DNA from: Bacteroidaceae bacterium
Lineage (GTDB): Bacteria > Bacteroidota > Bacteroidia > Bacteroidales > Bacteroidaceae
NCBI GenBank assembly: GCA_017448825.1
Contig: JAFSKR010000032.1
Location: 1 to 64,000 of the forward strand
DNA length: 64,000 bases
Direction of reading: 5' to 3'
This document shows, piece after piece, positions 35,109 to 41,394 of this stretch (position 1 is its first letter; every line of letters starts with the position of its first letter). A program made the position numbers and the translations under genes. The notes under the pieces were generated by a model. It saw only the letters and a list, made by a program, of their open reading frames with translations. It did not search any database and had not been told where the DNA came from.

Positions 35109-35189
35109 AACGTGAGTTCGGTATAAGAAAATAGGAAGTCAAATGCTTTTTTTCGCGCTTGCGCGATACCTTATACCGAACTGACGTAC
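35108..35189. repeat. 82-bp element with 20-bp imperfect terminal inverted repeats (MITE-like)
   Basis: The ends 35108-35127 and 35170-35189 match at 17 of 20 positions (core AGTTCGGTATAAG, 13 bp perfect). The centre has a small CGCGC hairpin. It sits between the terminator above and the end of the DUF4252 gene. It could be a miniature transposable element or a second terminator for the minus strand. Confidence 0.5.
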
Positions 35190-35220
35190 TTTTTACATGA
35201 TTGTCAAGTTGCTCACTTCG

Positions 35221-35688
35221 TCATTCCGTCATCTTCATCACGTCGTCGAGGGTAAAGGTGCCAGAGAACACGATGACGGACACTTCGCCTTCTTCGTCGG
35301 TGAGCATCACGACAGCCGATTGCTGCTTACCCTCATGGTGGTAGATGCGCACTTTCTCATCGTCATCGTCCACTTGCATGAGGAGTTCGTACTTGCCCTG
35401 CTTGATGATGGCTTGGATATCAGCCTTCAAACGAGCAGCCGCTGCCTTGTCTTCAGAGGTGATGATTTGGATGCCACTCAGTTTGTTCATGATGCTCTTG
35501 GTGTCCACCCCCGGCACGGAAGGGGCTGCCATTTTGCCTGCCAAACGAAGCATATACTTGGAGATAAACACGTAGGTCACATTCTTGGTGTCGGCATATT
35601 TCTCAAACTCCTTCACTTGGGCGTTGGCTTGGATGGTAGCCACCATCATGGCCAAACAAAGAAGTATTTTGACAGTTTTCTGTTTCAT
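35221..35688 (-). CDS. DUF4252 exported protein
   Basis: 155 residues, signal peptide LLCLAMMVATIQANAQ. It matches DUF4252 in length and pattern (KNVTYVFISKYMLRLAG, KYELLMQVDDDDEKVRIY, FSGTFTLDDVMKM). In Bacteroidota this family is nearly always encoded with an ECF sigma factor and a small anti-sigma-like membrane protein, as here. It begins 1 bp after the anti-sigma-like gene ends. Its function is unknown, and it may sense or relay an envelope signal. Confidence 0.85.
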   Translation of the reverse strand: MKQKTVKILLCLAMMVATIQANAQVKEFEKYADTKNVTYVFISKYMLRLAGKMAAPSVPGVDTKSIMNKLSGIQIITSEDKAAAARLKADIQAIIKQGKYELLMQVDDDDEKVRIYHHEGKQQSAVVMLTDEEGEVSVIVFSGTFTLDDVMKMTE

Positions 35689-35689
35689 T

Positions 35690-36238
35690 TTATTTCAATA
35701 CTTTTAGTTGTTCGTTGAGTGTCTGTTCTGTTTTGTCGGTCAGGGCTTTCGCCTTCTCCAGATGCCCCATGCCTTTGTTGAGGTTGGCGGCCAGGAGGTT
35801 GAGCGCGCGTTCCGCTTCCTGTTGGGCAAGAAGTGGGTCATGATAGGTGTCCTGCTCGGCGAAGTTGACAGGAGTGTCTTGACTGAGGAAGTAATAACCC
35901 AATCCAAAGAGCAAGGCGATGGATGCTGCTGCAAGCCAAGCAGACCCTCTCTTTAACCCTCTCTCTTTATGGAGAGGGAGTCCATGCGGCTTGCTTCCCA
36001 ATGACAAAGACTCCGGATGGTTCTCCCCATAGAGGGGGAGATGTCCGCAGGACAGAGGGGGTCTTTTCTCTGCCTGTTCCCATTCATCGATTTTCCTCTC
36101 AAGTCGTTCCTCCAATCCTTCTGGGATGGGGATGTTCTCTAAATCTTTCAAATTCAGTTGACTTTGTCTTCTTCCTTCTCGCTCGGCATAGCTCAAGCAA
36201 GCTTGGCTCTGCTCTCGCTCGTTCGTCAGTTCGTCCAT
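35690..36238 (-). CDS. Anti-sigma-like single-pass membrane protein carrying an inserted repeat
   Basis: 182 residues. A cytoplasmic N-terminal part (ENIPIPEGLEERLERKIDEW) is followed by one membrane helix (SAWLAAASIALLFGLGYYFL) and a periplasmic coiled-coil-like tail. It overlaps the sigma gene by 13 bp, typical of a cognate anti-sigma factor. Between the cytoplasmic part and the helix lies an out-of-character stretch (PLSCGHLPLYGENHPES to LPLHKERGLKRG) encoded by a GC-rich palindromic repeat at 35944-36061, probably an in-frame insertion. Confidence 0.75.
   Translation of the reverse strand: MDELTNEREQSQACLSYAEREGRRQSQLNLKDLENIPIPEGLEERLERKIDEWEQAEKRPPLSCGHLPLYGENHPESLSLGSKPHGLPLHKERGLKRGSAWLAAASIALLFGLGYYFLSQDTPVNFAEQDTYHDPLLAQQEAERALNLLAANLNKGMGHLEKAKALTDKTEQTLNEQLKVLK
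35944..36061. repeat. Palindromic repeat inserted in frame in the anti-sigma gene
   Basis: It contains two hairpins, CCCTCTC/GAGAGGG at 35957-35978 and CTCCCC/GGGGAG at 36023-36040, with CCCTCTC-type sequence at the outer edges. The encoded peptide is Pro/Gly/Ser/His-rich and unlike the rest of the protein. This resembles the mobile palindromic elements common in Bacteroidota intergenic DNA, here tolerated inside a gene. Confidence 0.55.
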
Positions 36239-36738
36239 GTTTGGGTGAGTTTTTGGAATTGTTGTTTCAGTTTCTGTCTCGCTCGCATCACGATGATGCG
36301 GATGTTGCCCTGCGAGAGTCCTGTGTCTCGCTCAATCTCTTCGTAGGAGCGTTCTTCCACCAGATGCATTCGGAGGATGTTTCCGTCCCTTTCGGGCAAC
36401 TGCTGGATGAGTCCTTCCATCTGCGATGCCTCGTCTTGGGAGTCGATTTGGCGGTCAAGCCCTCGTTCGTCGGGCGGTTCTGCCGCTTCTTCCAATTCGG
36501 TGGAGGTGTCTATGCGTTTCAACCTTCGCTGGTCGCGGAAAAGGTTTCGCATCAGCGTCACGAGATAGGCTTCCGTCACTGCCTCATCCTTCAGGTCATC
36601 CCGCTTCTGCCAGAGCCTAAGGTACGTGTCCTGAAGCAGGTCTTCGGCATCCTGCGCATTTCCCGTCATCCGATAAGCCACCCGATAGAGCAGCCTATGG
36701 TAAGGCATGTACCGTTGCTTGAACTCTCGTGCGTCCAT
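36226..36738 (-). CDS. ECF RNA polymerase sigma factor
   Basis: 170 residues. Sigma region 2 (YRVAYRMTGNAQDAEDLLQD with TYLRLW) and region 4 (RSYEEIERDTGLSQGNIRII) are clear, without regions 1 and 3, as in ECF sigma factors. It is co-transcribed with an anti-sigma-like protein and two DUF4252 proteins, so it probably answers an envelope signal. Its target promoter cannot be read here. Confidence 0.9.
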   Translation of the reverse strand: MDAREFKQRYMPYHRLLYRVAYRMTGNAQDAEDLLQDTYLRLWQKRDDLKDEAVTEAYLVTLMRNLFRDQRRLKRIDTSTELEEAAEPPDERGLDRQIDSQDEASQMEGLIQQLPERDGNILRMHLVEERSYEEIERDTGLSQGNIRIIVMRARQKLKQQFQKLTQTWTN

Positions 36739-36744
36739 GTGAAG

Positions 36745-37545
36745 TTACTTCGTCTCCTTCTTCGTATCCGTGTATTCGATGACCACCGTTCTGTCCGTAC
36801 GGGGATATTTCTCTTTCACCATCTTGCCCACCACCCACGTTTCGCTGTCCCATCGGATGCCGTTGGAAATCATGTAATTTCTCACTTCTTCAACAGAATG
36901 GAAATAGGGATGCTCTACACCATTGATGACAAACAGTGCCTTGCCATTCTTCACCTCTTCCAACGCCTTGTTCATGTCAATCAGGTTGCCGTCCTCGTCT
37001 CCTTCCTCATTGTCAAAGCTAATCATCTCGCCATTGAACAAAGCTGCCAACATCTTGTCCTTCGGCATCTTGCAATCCAGATGACCCAATGCCACCTTGT
37101 TCCAGATGTCCCAACGCAGGAGGAGGTCGCTAATCATTTTGCCGCTCACCTTTCCATACACCGTGAGTTGATACTTGGGGGCGAAAGCTTGATTCCACAG
37201 TTGTCCGAGAATGGATGCGGAGTCGTTGGGTTCCTTGTTGTCATTCTGCACGAAGAGCATCTCATAGCCTTTCAGCGACTGGATGTCGGCATCCAACGTC
37301 TGCAACTGCTCATCGTCAAGCGTCAGCTGTACCTGCTCACACGTTTTCAGACTTTTCATCACCATGTTGTAGTCTTTTTTGCTGATGCCCTTGTTCGCCT
37401 CCAACGTCTTGCGGAAATCGGCCGTTGTCTCCTCATACTCGGCACCCGGCACTGCCTTCCACTTCGCCATCAGCTTCTCGGCTGTCTGTCCCAGCGCGCT
37501 GCCTACACAAAGCAGCATCGCCATTGATAACATCATCTTTTTCAT
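36745..37545 (-). CDS. Exported protein of unknown function in the sigma operon
   Basis: 266 residues from the ATG at 37545, preceded by GGAGTATG-type sequence; the in-frame start at 37572 overlaps the previous gene. The signal peptide is MLSMAMLLCVGSALGQ. The mature protein is mostly helical and charged (LTLDDEQLQTLDADIQSLKG) and ends with IRWDSETWVVGKM. Family not recognised. It lies between the first DUF4252 gene and the sigma factor. Confidence 0.7.
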   Translation of the reverse strand: MKKMMLSMAMLLCVGSALGQTAEKLMAKWKAVPGAEYEETTADFRKTLEANKGISKKDYNMVMKSLKTCEQVQLTLDDEQLQTLDADIQSLKGYEMLFVQNDNKEPNDSASILGQLWNQAFAPKYQLTVYGKVSGKMISDLLLRWDIWNKVALGHLDCKMPKDKMLAALFNGEMISFDNEEGDEDGNLIDMNKALEEVKNGKALFVINGVEHPYFHSVEEVRNYMISNGIRWDSETWVVGKMVKEKYPRTDRTVVIEYTDTKKETK

Positions 37546-37561
37546 ACTCCTTAGGGGCTTC

Positions 37562-38065
37562 TTAGTCCTCATTAGCTTGTTGTTCCATCAGCTTGGCGAT
37601 GTCGAGCGTTCCTTCAATCACGACCAGCACGGTCTCCTGATCTTCTTCACCCTCCACAAAAACGATGTTCTGGGTTTTGCCGTCTTCGTGCGACTGACTG
37701 ATTTTCACTTTTGCCTCACCTTCAGTCATGTCAATCAGCGAGTGGTATTCCTCTTTCTTCAAAAGTGCCAGCACTCCCTTTTTCAGTTTCGTGGCAGCCT
37801 TTCCCTGCTTGCAGGTGAAGACCTTCACGTCGTCCACTTGGCGGAGGATTTCACCACTGGCATCACCAATGATGATGTTGTCACCATTCTTGATGGACTC
37901 TCCATTTTTGGCAGCAAGCTCTATCATGTTTTTGTCCACATGAACATACTCCACACCCTTGATGTTGGCAAACTTATCAAAGTCGTTCGTTTGTGCCCCT
38001 GCACTCAGAGCGAGACACACCGCAGCGAGACACACCGCCATCTTCTTGAATAATAATGTACACAT
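37562..38065 (-). CDS. DUF4252 exported protein (second copy), first gene of the sigma operon
   Basis: 167 residues from the ATG at 38065; the longer frame to 38095 would start with TTG. The signal peptide is AVCLAAVCLALSAGAQ. The DUF4252 pattern (NIKGVEYVHVDKNMIELAA, LIDMTEGEAKVKI, IEGTLDIAKLMEQ) parallels the copy at 35221. It is the likely promoter-proximal gene, with a leader of about 360 nt containing six tandem repeats. Confidence 0.8.
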   Translation of the reverse strand: MCTLLFKKMAVCLAAVCLALSAGAQTNDFDKFANIKGVEYVHVDKNMIELAAKNGESIKNGDNIIIGDASGEILRQVDDVKVFTCKQGKAATKLKKGVLALLKKEEYHSLIDMTEGEAKVKISQSHEDGKTQNIVFVEGEEDQETVLVVIEGTLDIAKLMEQQANED

Positions 38066-38247
38066 AATAGCATTTACAATTTTACGATTAAACAATTTAC
38101 GATTTTTGTTAGAATTAGAAGTTGCATCGATGAACCCTTCTATCTGTACAAACGAGACTTCTGAATGGTTTGTTACAACAACGGCAACAATTTTTCATGA
38201 AAAAAGAACATACGCGAGATACCTTCTTTCAACACCTCAAAACAGGT

Positions 38248-38385
38248 ATGAGTCTTACCCTTATTGGGGTATGAGTCTTACCCTTATTGGGGTATGAGTC
38301 ACACCCCTATGGAGGTGTGAGTCACACCGCTTTGGAGGTATGAGTCACACCGCTTTGGAGGTGTGAGTCACACCGCTTTTGGAGT
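38248..38385. repeat. Six tandem 23-bp repeats
   Basis: Units begin at 38248, 38271, 38294, 38317, 38340 and 38363. Each starts RTGAGTC, and each junction forms a palindrome of the type GGTGTGAGTCACACC. Units 1 and 2 are identical; units 4 and 5 differ at one base. They lie in the predicted leader of the DUF4252/sigma operon. The period is too short and the units lack unique spacers, so this is not a CRISPR array. Confidence 0.85.
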
Positions 38386-38426
38386 AGCGAGAAGAGGGAC
38401 TTGACGCACTTCCTTTCCACAGATTG

Positions 38427-38434
38427 CAAAGATA
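38427..38434 (-). promoter_or_regulatory. -7 element TATCTTTG for the DUF4252/sigma operon
   Basis: A minus-strand consensus; the tandem repeats lie between it and the first gene. Confidence 0.55.
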
Positions 38435-38510
38435 GGCAAATCACCCAACCGCAGAAAGGTTTTCCTACAAATAATAGCATTATTCCTACTGTTTTCTCAT
38501 AAAAATGTAG

Positions 38511-38518
38511 TACCTTTG
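38511..38518 (+). promoter_or_regulatory. -7 element TACCTTTG for the Tyr/Trp-rich lipoprotein
   Basis: A plus-strand consensus, 165 bp before the start at 38683 and 35 bp before the frameshifted remnant. Confidence 0.65.
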
Positions 38519-38552
38519 CTCTCGTAACAAAATAACAAACTAAAAATTGAGC

Positions 38553-38686
38553 ATGAAAAGGAAGAATCTTTCTATGGAATCATCGCCATACTGTGTGTAT
38601 GCATGGTGAGTAGCACATTGTGCAGCAAAGATGAAAGAATAGCCAACCGCCTCAAAGAACAACCATTAAAAACAAAACAAATATGA
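38553..38686 (+). pseudogene. Short frameshifted lipoprotein-leader remnant
   Basis: An ATG at 38553 opens MKRKNLSM. A shift of frame at about 38575 then gives GIIAILCVCMVSSTLCSKDE, a normal lipoprotein signal ending, and the frame stops at 38684-38686, overlapping the next ATG. It looks like the relic of a small lipoprotein gene. It may still allow translation coupling to the next gene. Confidence 0.4.
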
Positions 38687-39294
38687 AAAAGATTATTTCG
38701 ATTTTCAATCTTGTCGCAGTGCTGGGACTCTGCGCAATGTTCACGTCATGTAGAGATGATGACACTGAAGAAGCCATGATTCTGTCAGGTCAATGGCAAG
38801 GCAACTGGGGCATGTACTATGAAGTGGAAGACCCGTGGGGCAACATCGTCGCCTTCGATTCCTACGACACCGACATCGTCTTCTACCCTGACTACGACTA
38901 TGCCACCCACGGTTACGGCTATCAGGTCGATTGGTACAACGAAGGGCCTTATTCCCGAATGAGTTACCGCTTCGACTGGAGCATCAACAACGGTGTGATT
39001 CGGCTAAGCTATCCTGGCTACCCCGAGTACAACACAAGCATCCGTGACTACCGTATCAACAACAACCGCTTCACGGGGTATTTCAGCACAGGAACAGAGC
39101 CGTTCTATCTGAACAAGATTGCCGACTACTACAACTGGTCGTACTACTACGATTGGGAATACCACTACTGGGTGTATGACTCATGGAGCTGGGATTACTA
39201 CTATACCAAGACACGCGGCACGGCACCAACAGGCGACACACCAACGGCAGAAAACCGCATCGTGAAGATTGGTAGCCGATTGGCTGAAAAGTGA
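38683..39294 (+). CDS. Small Tyr/Trp-rich lipoprotein
   Basis: 203 residues with a lipoprotein signal (VLGLCAMFTSC, Cys23). After MILSGQWQGNWGMYY, typical of the first strand of a lipocalin-like barrel, the protein is extremely rich in Tyr, Trp and Asp (PDYDYATHGYGYQVDWY, and WSYYYDWEYHYWVYDSWSWD). Family not recognised; a lipocalin-like binding protein is possible. It is followed by a long inverted-repeat terminator and then the convergent radical SAM operon. Confidence 0.7.
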   Translation: MKKIISIFNLVAVLGLCAMFTSCRDDDTEEAMILSGQWQGNWGMYYEVEDPWGNIVAFDSYDTDIVFYPDYDYATHGYGYQVDWYNEGPYSRMSYRFDWSINNGVIRLSYPGYPEYNTSIRDYRINNNRFTGYFSTGTEPFYLNKIADYYNWSYYYDWEYHYWVYDSWSWDYYYTKTRGTAPTGDTPTAENRIVKIGSRLAEK

Positions 39295-39304
39295 AAGTGA
39301 AAAA

Positions 39305-39401
39305 CTAAAAACTATAAACTAAAAACTAAAAGTGAAAGTTACCTCTGCCTCTTATTGACAGAACATTCTTTCACTTTTAGTTTTTAGTTTATAGTTTTTA
39401 G
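39305..39401. terminator. Perfect 34-bp inverted repeat, bidirectional terminator
   Basis: Arms 39305-39338 and 39368-39401 are exact complements around a 29-nt loop. They are built of CTAAAAA/TTTTTAG units. It separates convergent genes and is T-rich on both strands. Confidence 0.8.
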
Positions 39402-39411
39402 CTTTTAGTTT

Positions 39412-40488
39412 TTACTTTTCAGCCAGCCGTTTCAAGTGGCATAACAGCAGATTGCCCTCTTCGTCGCGGAGGTGCATTCCCCCACCCTCGCAGTAACGGA
39501 ACATCTTGCAGTCGGCACATTCCCCCTGCTTCATCCAGTCACGATTGCGATAAGACTCGAAGCGGTTTTCCCACACATCCCAGAAGTTTTCCTTGTAGAT
39601 GTTGCCCTGATAGTACTTGCCCCGGATGCTGGTGCAAGCCGAGATGTTGCCGTCTATCAAGATGGAAGCCACGCTGATGCCAGCAGCACAATGGTAAAGA
39701 TGGTCACGCACCTTGCCTTCGTATTCACCCAGGAAACCCTCACACGCAAAACTTGTGTGCACCTTTCCCTCTTGGCGACACGCAATGATGAACTCCATCA
39801 CTTGGCGAAACTGCTCATCGGAGATTTGCAGGTCGGGATGCTGCTTGGCACGACCTGCCGGAAAGATGGTGAAAAGTCGCCAGTCGCGCACACCTGCCTC
39901 GTAAAGCATCTCCTTCAACTGAGGCAGATAGTTGACATTACGGTTGTTCACACACGTCACCACATCCCATACCACGGAGCGTTGCCCTGCCAACAAGCGG
40001 ATGGCCCGCATAGCGTTCTTGAAGCTGCTTTCATGCCCACGCATCCAGTTGTGGTCGTCCTCCATACCATCAAGACTCACCGCCATGCTCCGCAAACCCG
40101 AAGCACACAGCCGCTTGAACCGTTCCTCGGTCAGTGCCATGCCATTGGTCACCATTCCCCACGGATATTCACGTTTGTAGAGCGCCAAGCCCACATCTTC
40201 AATGTCCTTGCGCACCAATGGCTCACCACCCGAGATGATGATGAGCACCTCATGTGGATTGACATGGGGCGTCACCTGTTCGTCAATGACCCGCAGGAAG
40301 TCTTCGGCTGGCATATCGGGAGTCAGCTCTTCCATCTTGCAGTCGCTGCCACAATGCTTGCACTTCAGATTGCAGCGCAGGGTGCATTCCCAAAACAGTT
40401 GCCTCAGGGGATGCAGTTTCACCTTGTTCTGGCGCAGTTGGCGTTCCAGTTCCAAGCCCATTTTTTGTCTGATGGATAGTTTTGACAT
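39412..40488 (-). CDS. Radical SAM/SPASM enzyme of the rSAM-lipoprotein system
   Basis: 358 residues. The 4Fe-4S S-adenosylmethionine motif is C39-C43-C46 in CTLRCNLKCKHC, followed by IISGGEPLVRKD and the strand GMVTNGMAL. The C-terminal part has SPASM-like cysteines (LYHCAAGISVAS, ISACTSI, CADCKMFRYCEGG). It has a GAGGG ribosome binding site and lies 9 bp after three short lipoprotein genes. The pairing matches what I recall as the rSAM/lipoprotein families (TIGR04133 and TIGR04134), whose chemistry is unknown as far as I know. It likely modifies those lipoproteins before export. Confidence 0.85.
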   Translation of the reverse strand: MSKLSIRQKMGLELERQLRQNKVKLHPLRQLFWECTLRCNLKCKHCGSDCKMEELTPDMPAEDFLRVIDEQVTPHVNPHEVLIIISGGEPLVRKDIEDVGLALYKREYPWGMVTNGMALTEERFKRLCASGLRSMAVSLDGMEDDHNWMRGHESSFKNAMRAIRLLAGQRSVVWDVVTCVNNRNVNYLPQLKEMLYEAGVRDWRLFTIFPAGRAKQHPDLQISDEQFRQVMEFIIACRQEGKVHTSFACEGFLGEYEGKVRDHLYHCAAGISVASILIDGNISACTSIRGKYYQGNIYKENFWDVWENRFESYRNRDWMKQGECADCKMFRYCEGGGMHLRDEEGNLLLCHLKRLAEK

Positions 40489-40497
40489 ACCCTCCTA

Positions 40498-40782
40498 TCA
40501 CTTTTTGATTTGAATATCTGTCCCATCCTGCTCAATCGTCGGGTTCTTCTCATAGCGAACAGGTGTCACACCATACATCAACTTATATTGATCCATGTCC
40601 TTCGGTGGTGTCTTTATCGTGTCAACAGGAGGAACATCTATCATAGTAGGTCCACCATACATAACCACGGGGGAATCAATCATCCTCTTAGAATGAGAAC
40701 ACGACACCACACCCAACAAGGCAATGGCTGCCGAAAGTACCTTGCTGTAAAATTGAATCCAGTTTTTCTTTAGGTTTCTCAT
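40498..40782 (-). CDS. rSAM-associated short lipoprotein (copy 1)
   Basis: 94 residues. The N-terminus follows the pattern shared by all three copies: NWIQFYSKVLSAAIALLGVV then SC, with the lipidated Cys. The mature part is short and disordered, with two MYG motifs: MYGGPTMIDVPP and MYGVTPVRY. It overlaps copy 2 by ATGA and precedes the radical SAM gene by 9 bp. The MYG motifs are the natural candidates for the modification site, which is inference. Confidence 0.8.
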   Translation of the reverse strand: MRNLKKNWIQFYSKVLSAAIALLGVVSCSHSKRMIDSPVVMYGGPTMIDVPPVDTIKTPPKDMDQYKLMYGVTPVRYEKNPTIEQDGTDIQIKK

Positions 40783-41030
40783 AGGTTATCTGTTTCTGTT
40801 GGTTCGGTTGTTTCAGTTGTCTCAACACCCCTGAATCTGGCTGGCGCCACTCCATACATGACTTCTGCCGTATCAACCATCGTGCTGTCACTGGGTGGAG
40901 GGCCATACATGACGGGCACGCCATACATATCTGCAGATTCTTTCGTACATGACACAAAGCCCAGCATCGCTAAAGCCGCAGCCAAGACTTTGCTGTACCA
41001 CATCATACATTTTACTCTCAATACTTTCAT
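40779..41030 (-). CDS. rSAM-associated short lipoprotein (copy 2)
   Basis: 83 residues with the shared signal MMWYSKVLAAALAMLGFVSC. The mature part holds three MYG motifs (ADMYGVPVMYGPPPSD and EVMYGVAPARFRG) and ends in a Thr/Glu-rich tail. It lies 2 bp after copy 3. The repeat of the motif within and between proteins, with no other domain, fits a small peptide substrate. Confidence 0.8.
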   Translation of the reverse strand: MKVLRVKCMMWYSKVLAAALAMLGFVSCTKESADMYGVPVMYGPPPSDSTMVDTAEVMYGVAPARFRGVETTETTEPTETDNL

Positions 41031-41032
41031 TG

Positions 41033-41275
41033 CTATCTTGTCTTATCGACTGTTGATTTACTACGGATAATAGTGGGTAAACCCAAGGAATCTGCGTCCC
41101 TCATGTCCGCATCGAGGAAATCCACACCCAGAGAATCCTCCTCTTTCCAGTTAGGGTCAGGAACACCATACATACACGGTTGGGGCATTCGGCACGACAC
41201 CATCCCCAGCAAGGCGATAGCCGCCGAGAGCACCTTTCCGTAGATAATGAACCATTGTTTCTTGAGTGCTTTCAT
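41033..41275 (-). CDS. rSAM-associated short lipoprotein (copy 3), first gene of the operon
   Basis: 80 residues with the shared signal FIIYGKVLSAAIALLGMVSC. One MYG motif lies close to the lipidated Cys (QPCMYGVPDPNWKEED), and the rest is acidic with DADS-type repeats. A consensus promoter lies about 50 bp upstream, so the order of expression is copy 3, copy 2, copy 1, enzyme. Confidence 0.8.
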   Translation of the reverse strand: MKALKKQWFIIYGKVLSAAIALLGMVSCRMPQPCMYGVPDPNWKEEDSLGVDFLDADMRDADSLGLPTIIRSKSTVDKTR

Positions 41276-41326
41276 CTGTTTGTTGCCGCTCTCTTAGTAA
41301 ACACTATGAACAACGGAATACGGCCA

Positions 41327-41334
41327 CAAAAATA
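41327..41334 (-). promoter_or_regulatory. -7 element TATTTTTG for the rSAM-lipoprotein operon
   Basis: A minus-strand match to TAnnTTTG, 52 bp before the first lipoprotein gene. Confidence 0.6.
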
Positions 41335-41394
41335 CGGCTTTTTCACGATAACCGCAAAAAAGCCGCACAAAAAACTATCAAACTTTGCAAATTC

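Larger units (their letters stand above)
38066..38552. other. Divergent intergenic region with tandem repeats and two promoters
   Basis: No gene is seen. It holds the 23-bp tandem repeats (38248-38385), a minus-strand promoter (38427-38434) and a plus-strand promoter (38511-38518). Confidence 0.65.

Noticed and set aside
35923-37527. A 534-residue plus-strand open frame antisense to the sigma operon
   Set aside because: It lies opposite four genes with clear domains, ribosome sites and overlaps, and its translation is Leu/His-rich with no motif.
38248-38385. CRISPR array
   Set aside because: Units are 23 bp end to end with no unique spacers, and no cas gene is present.
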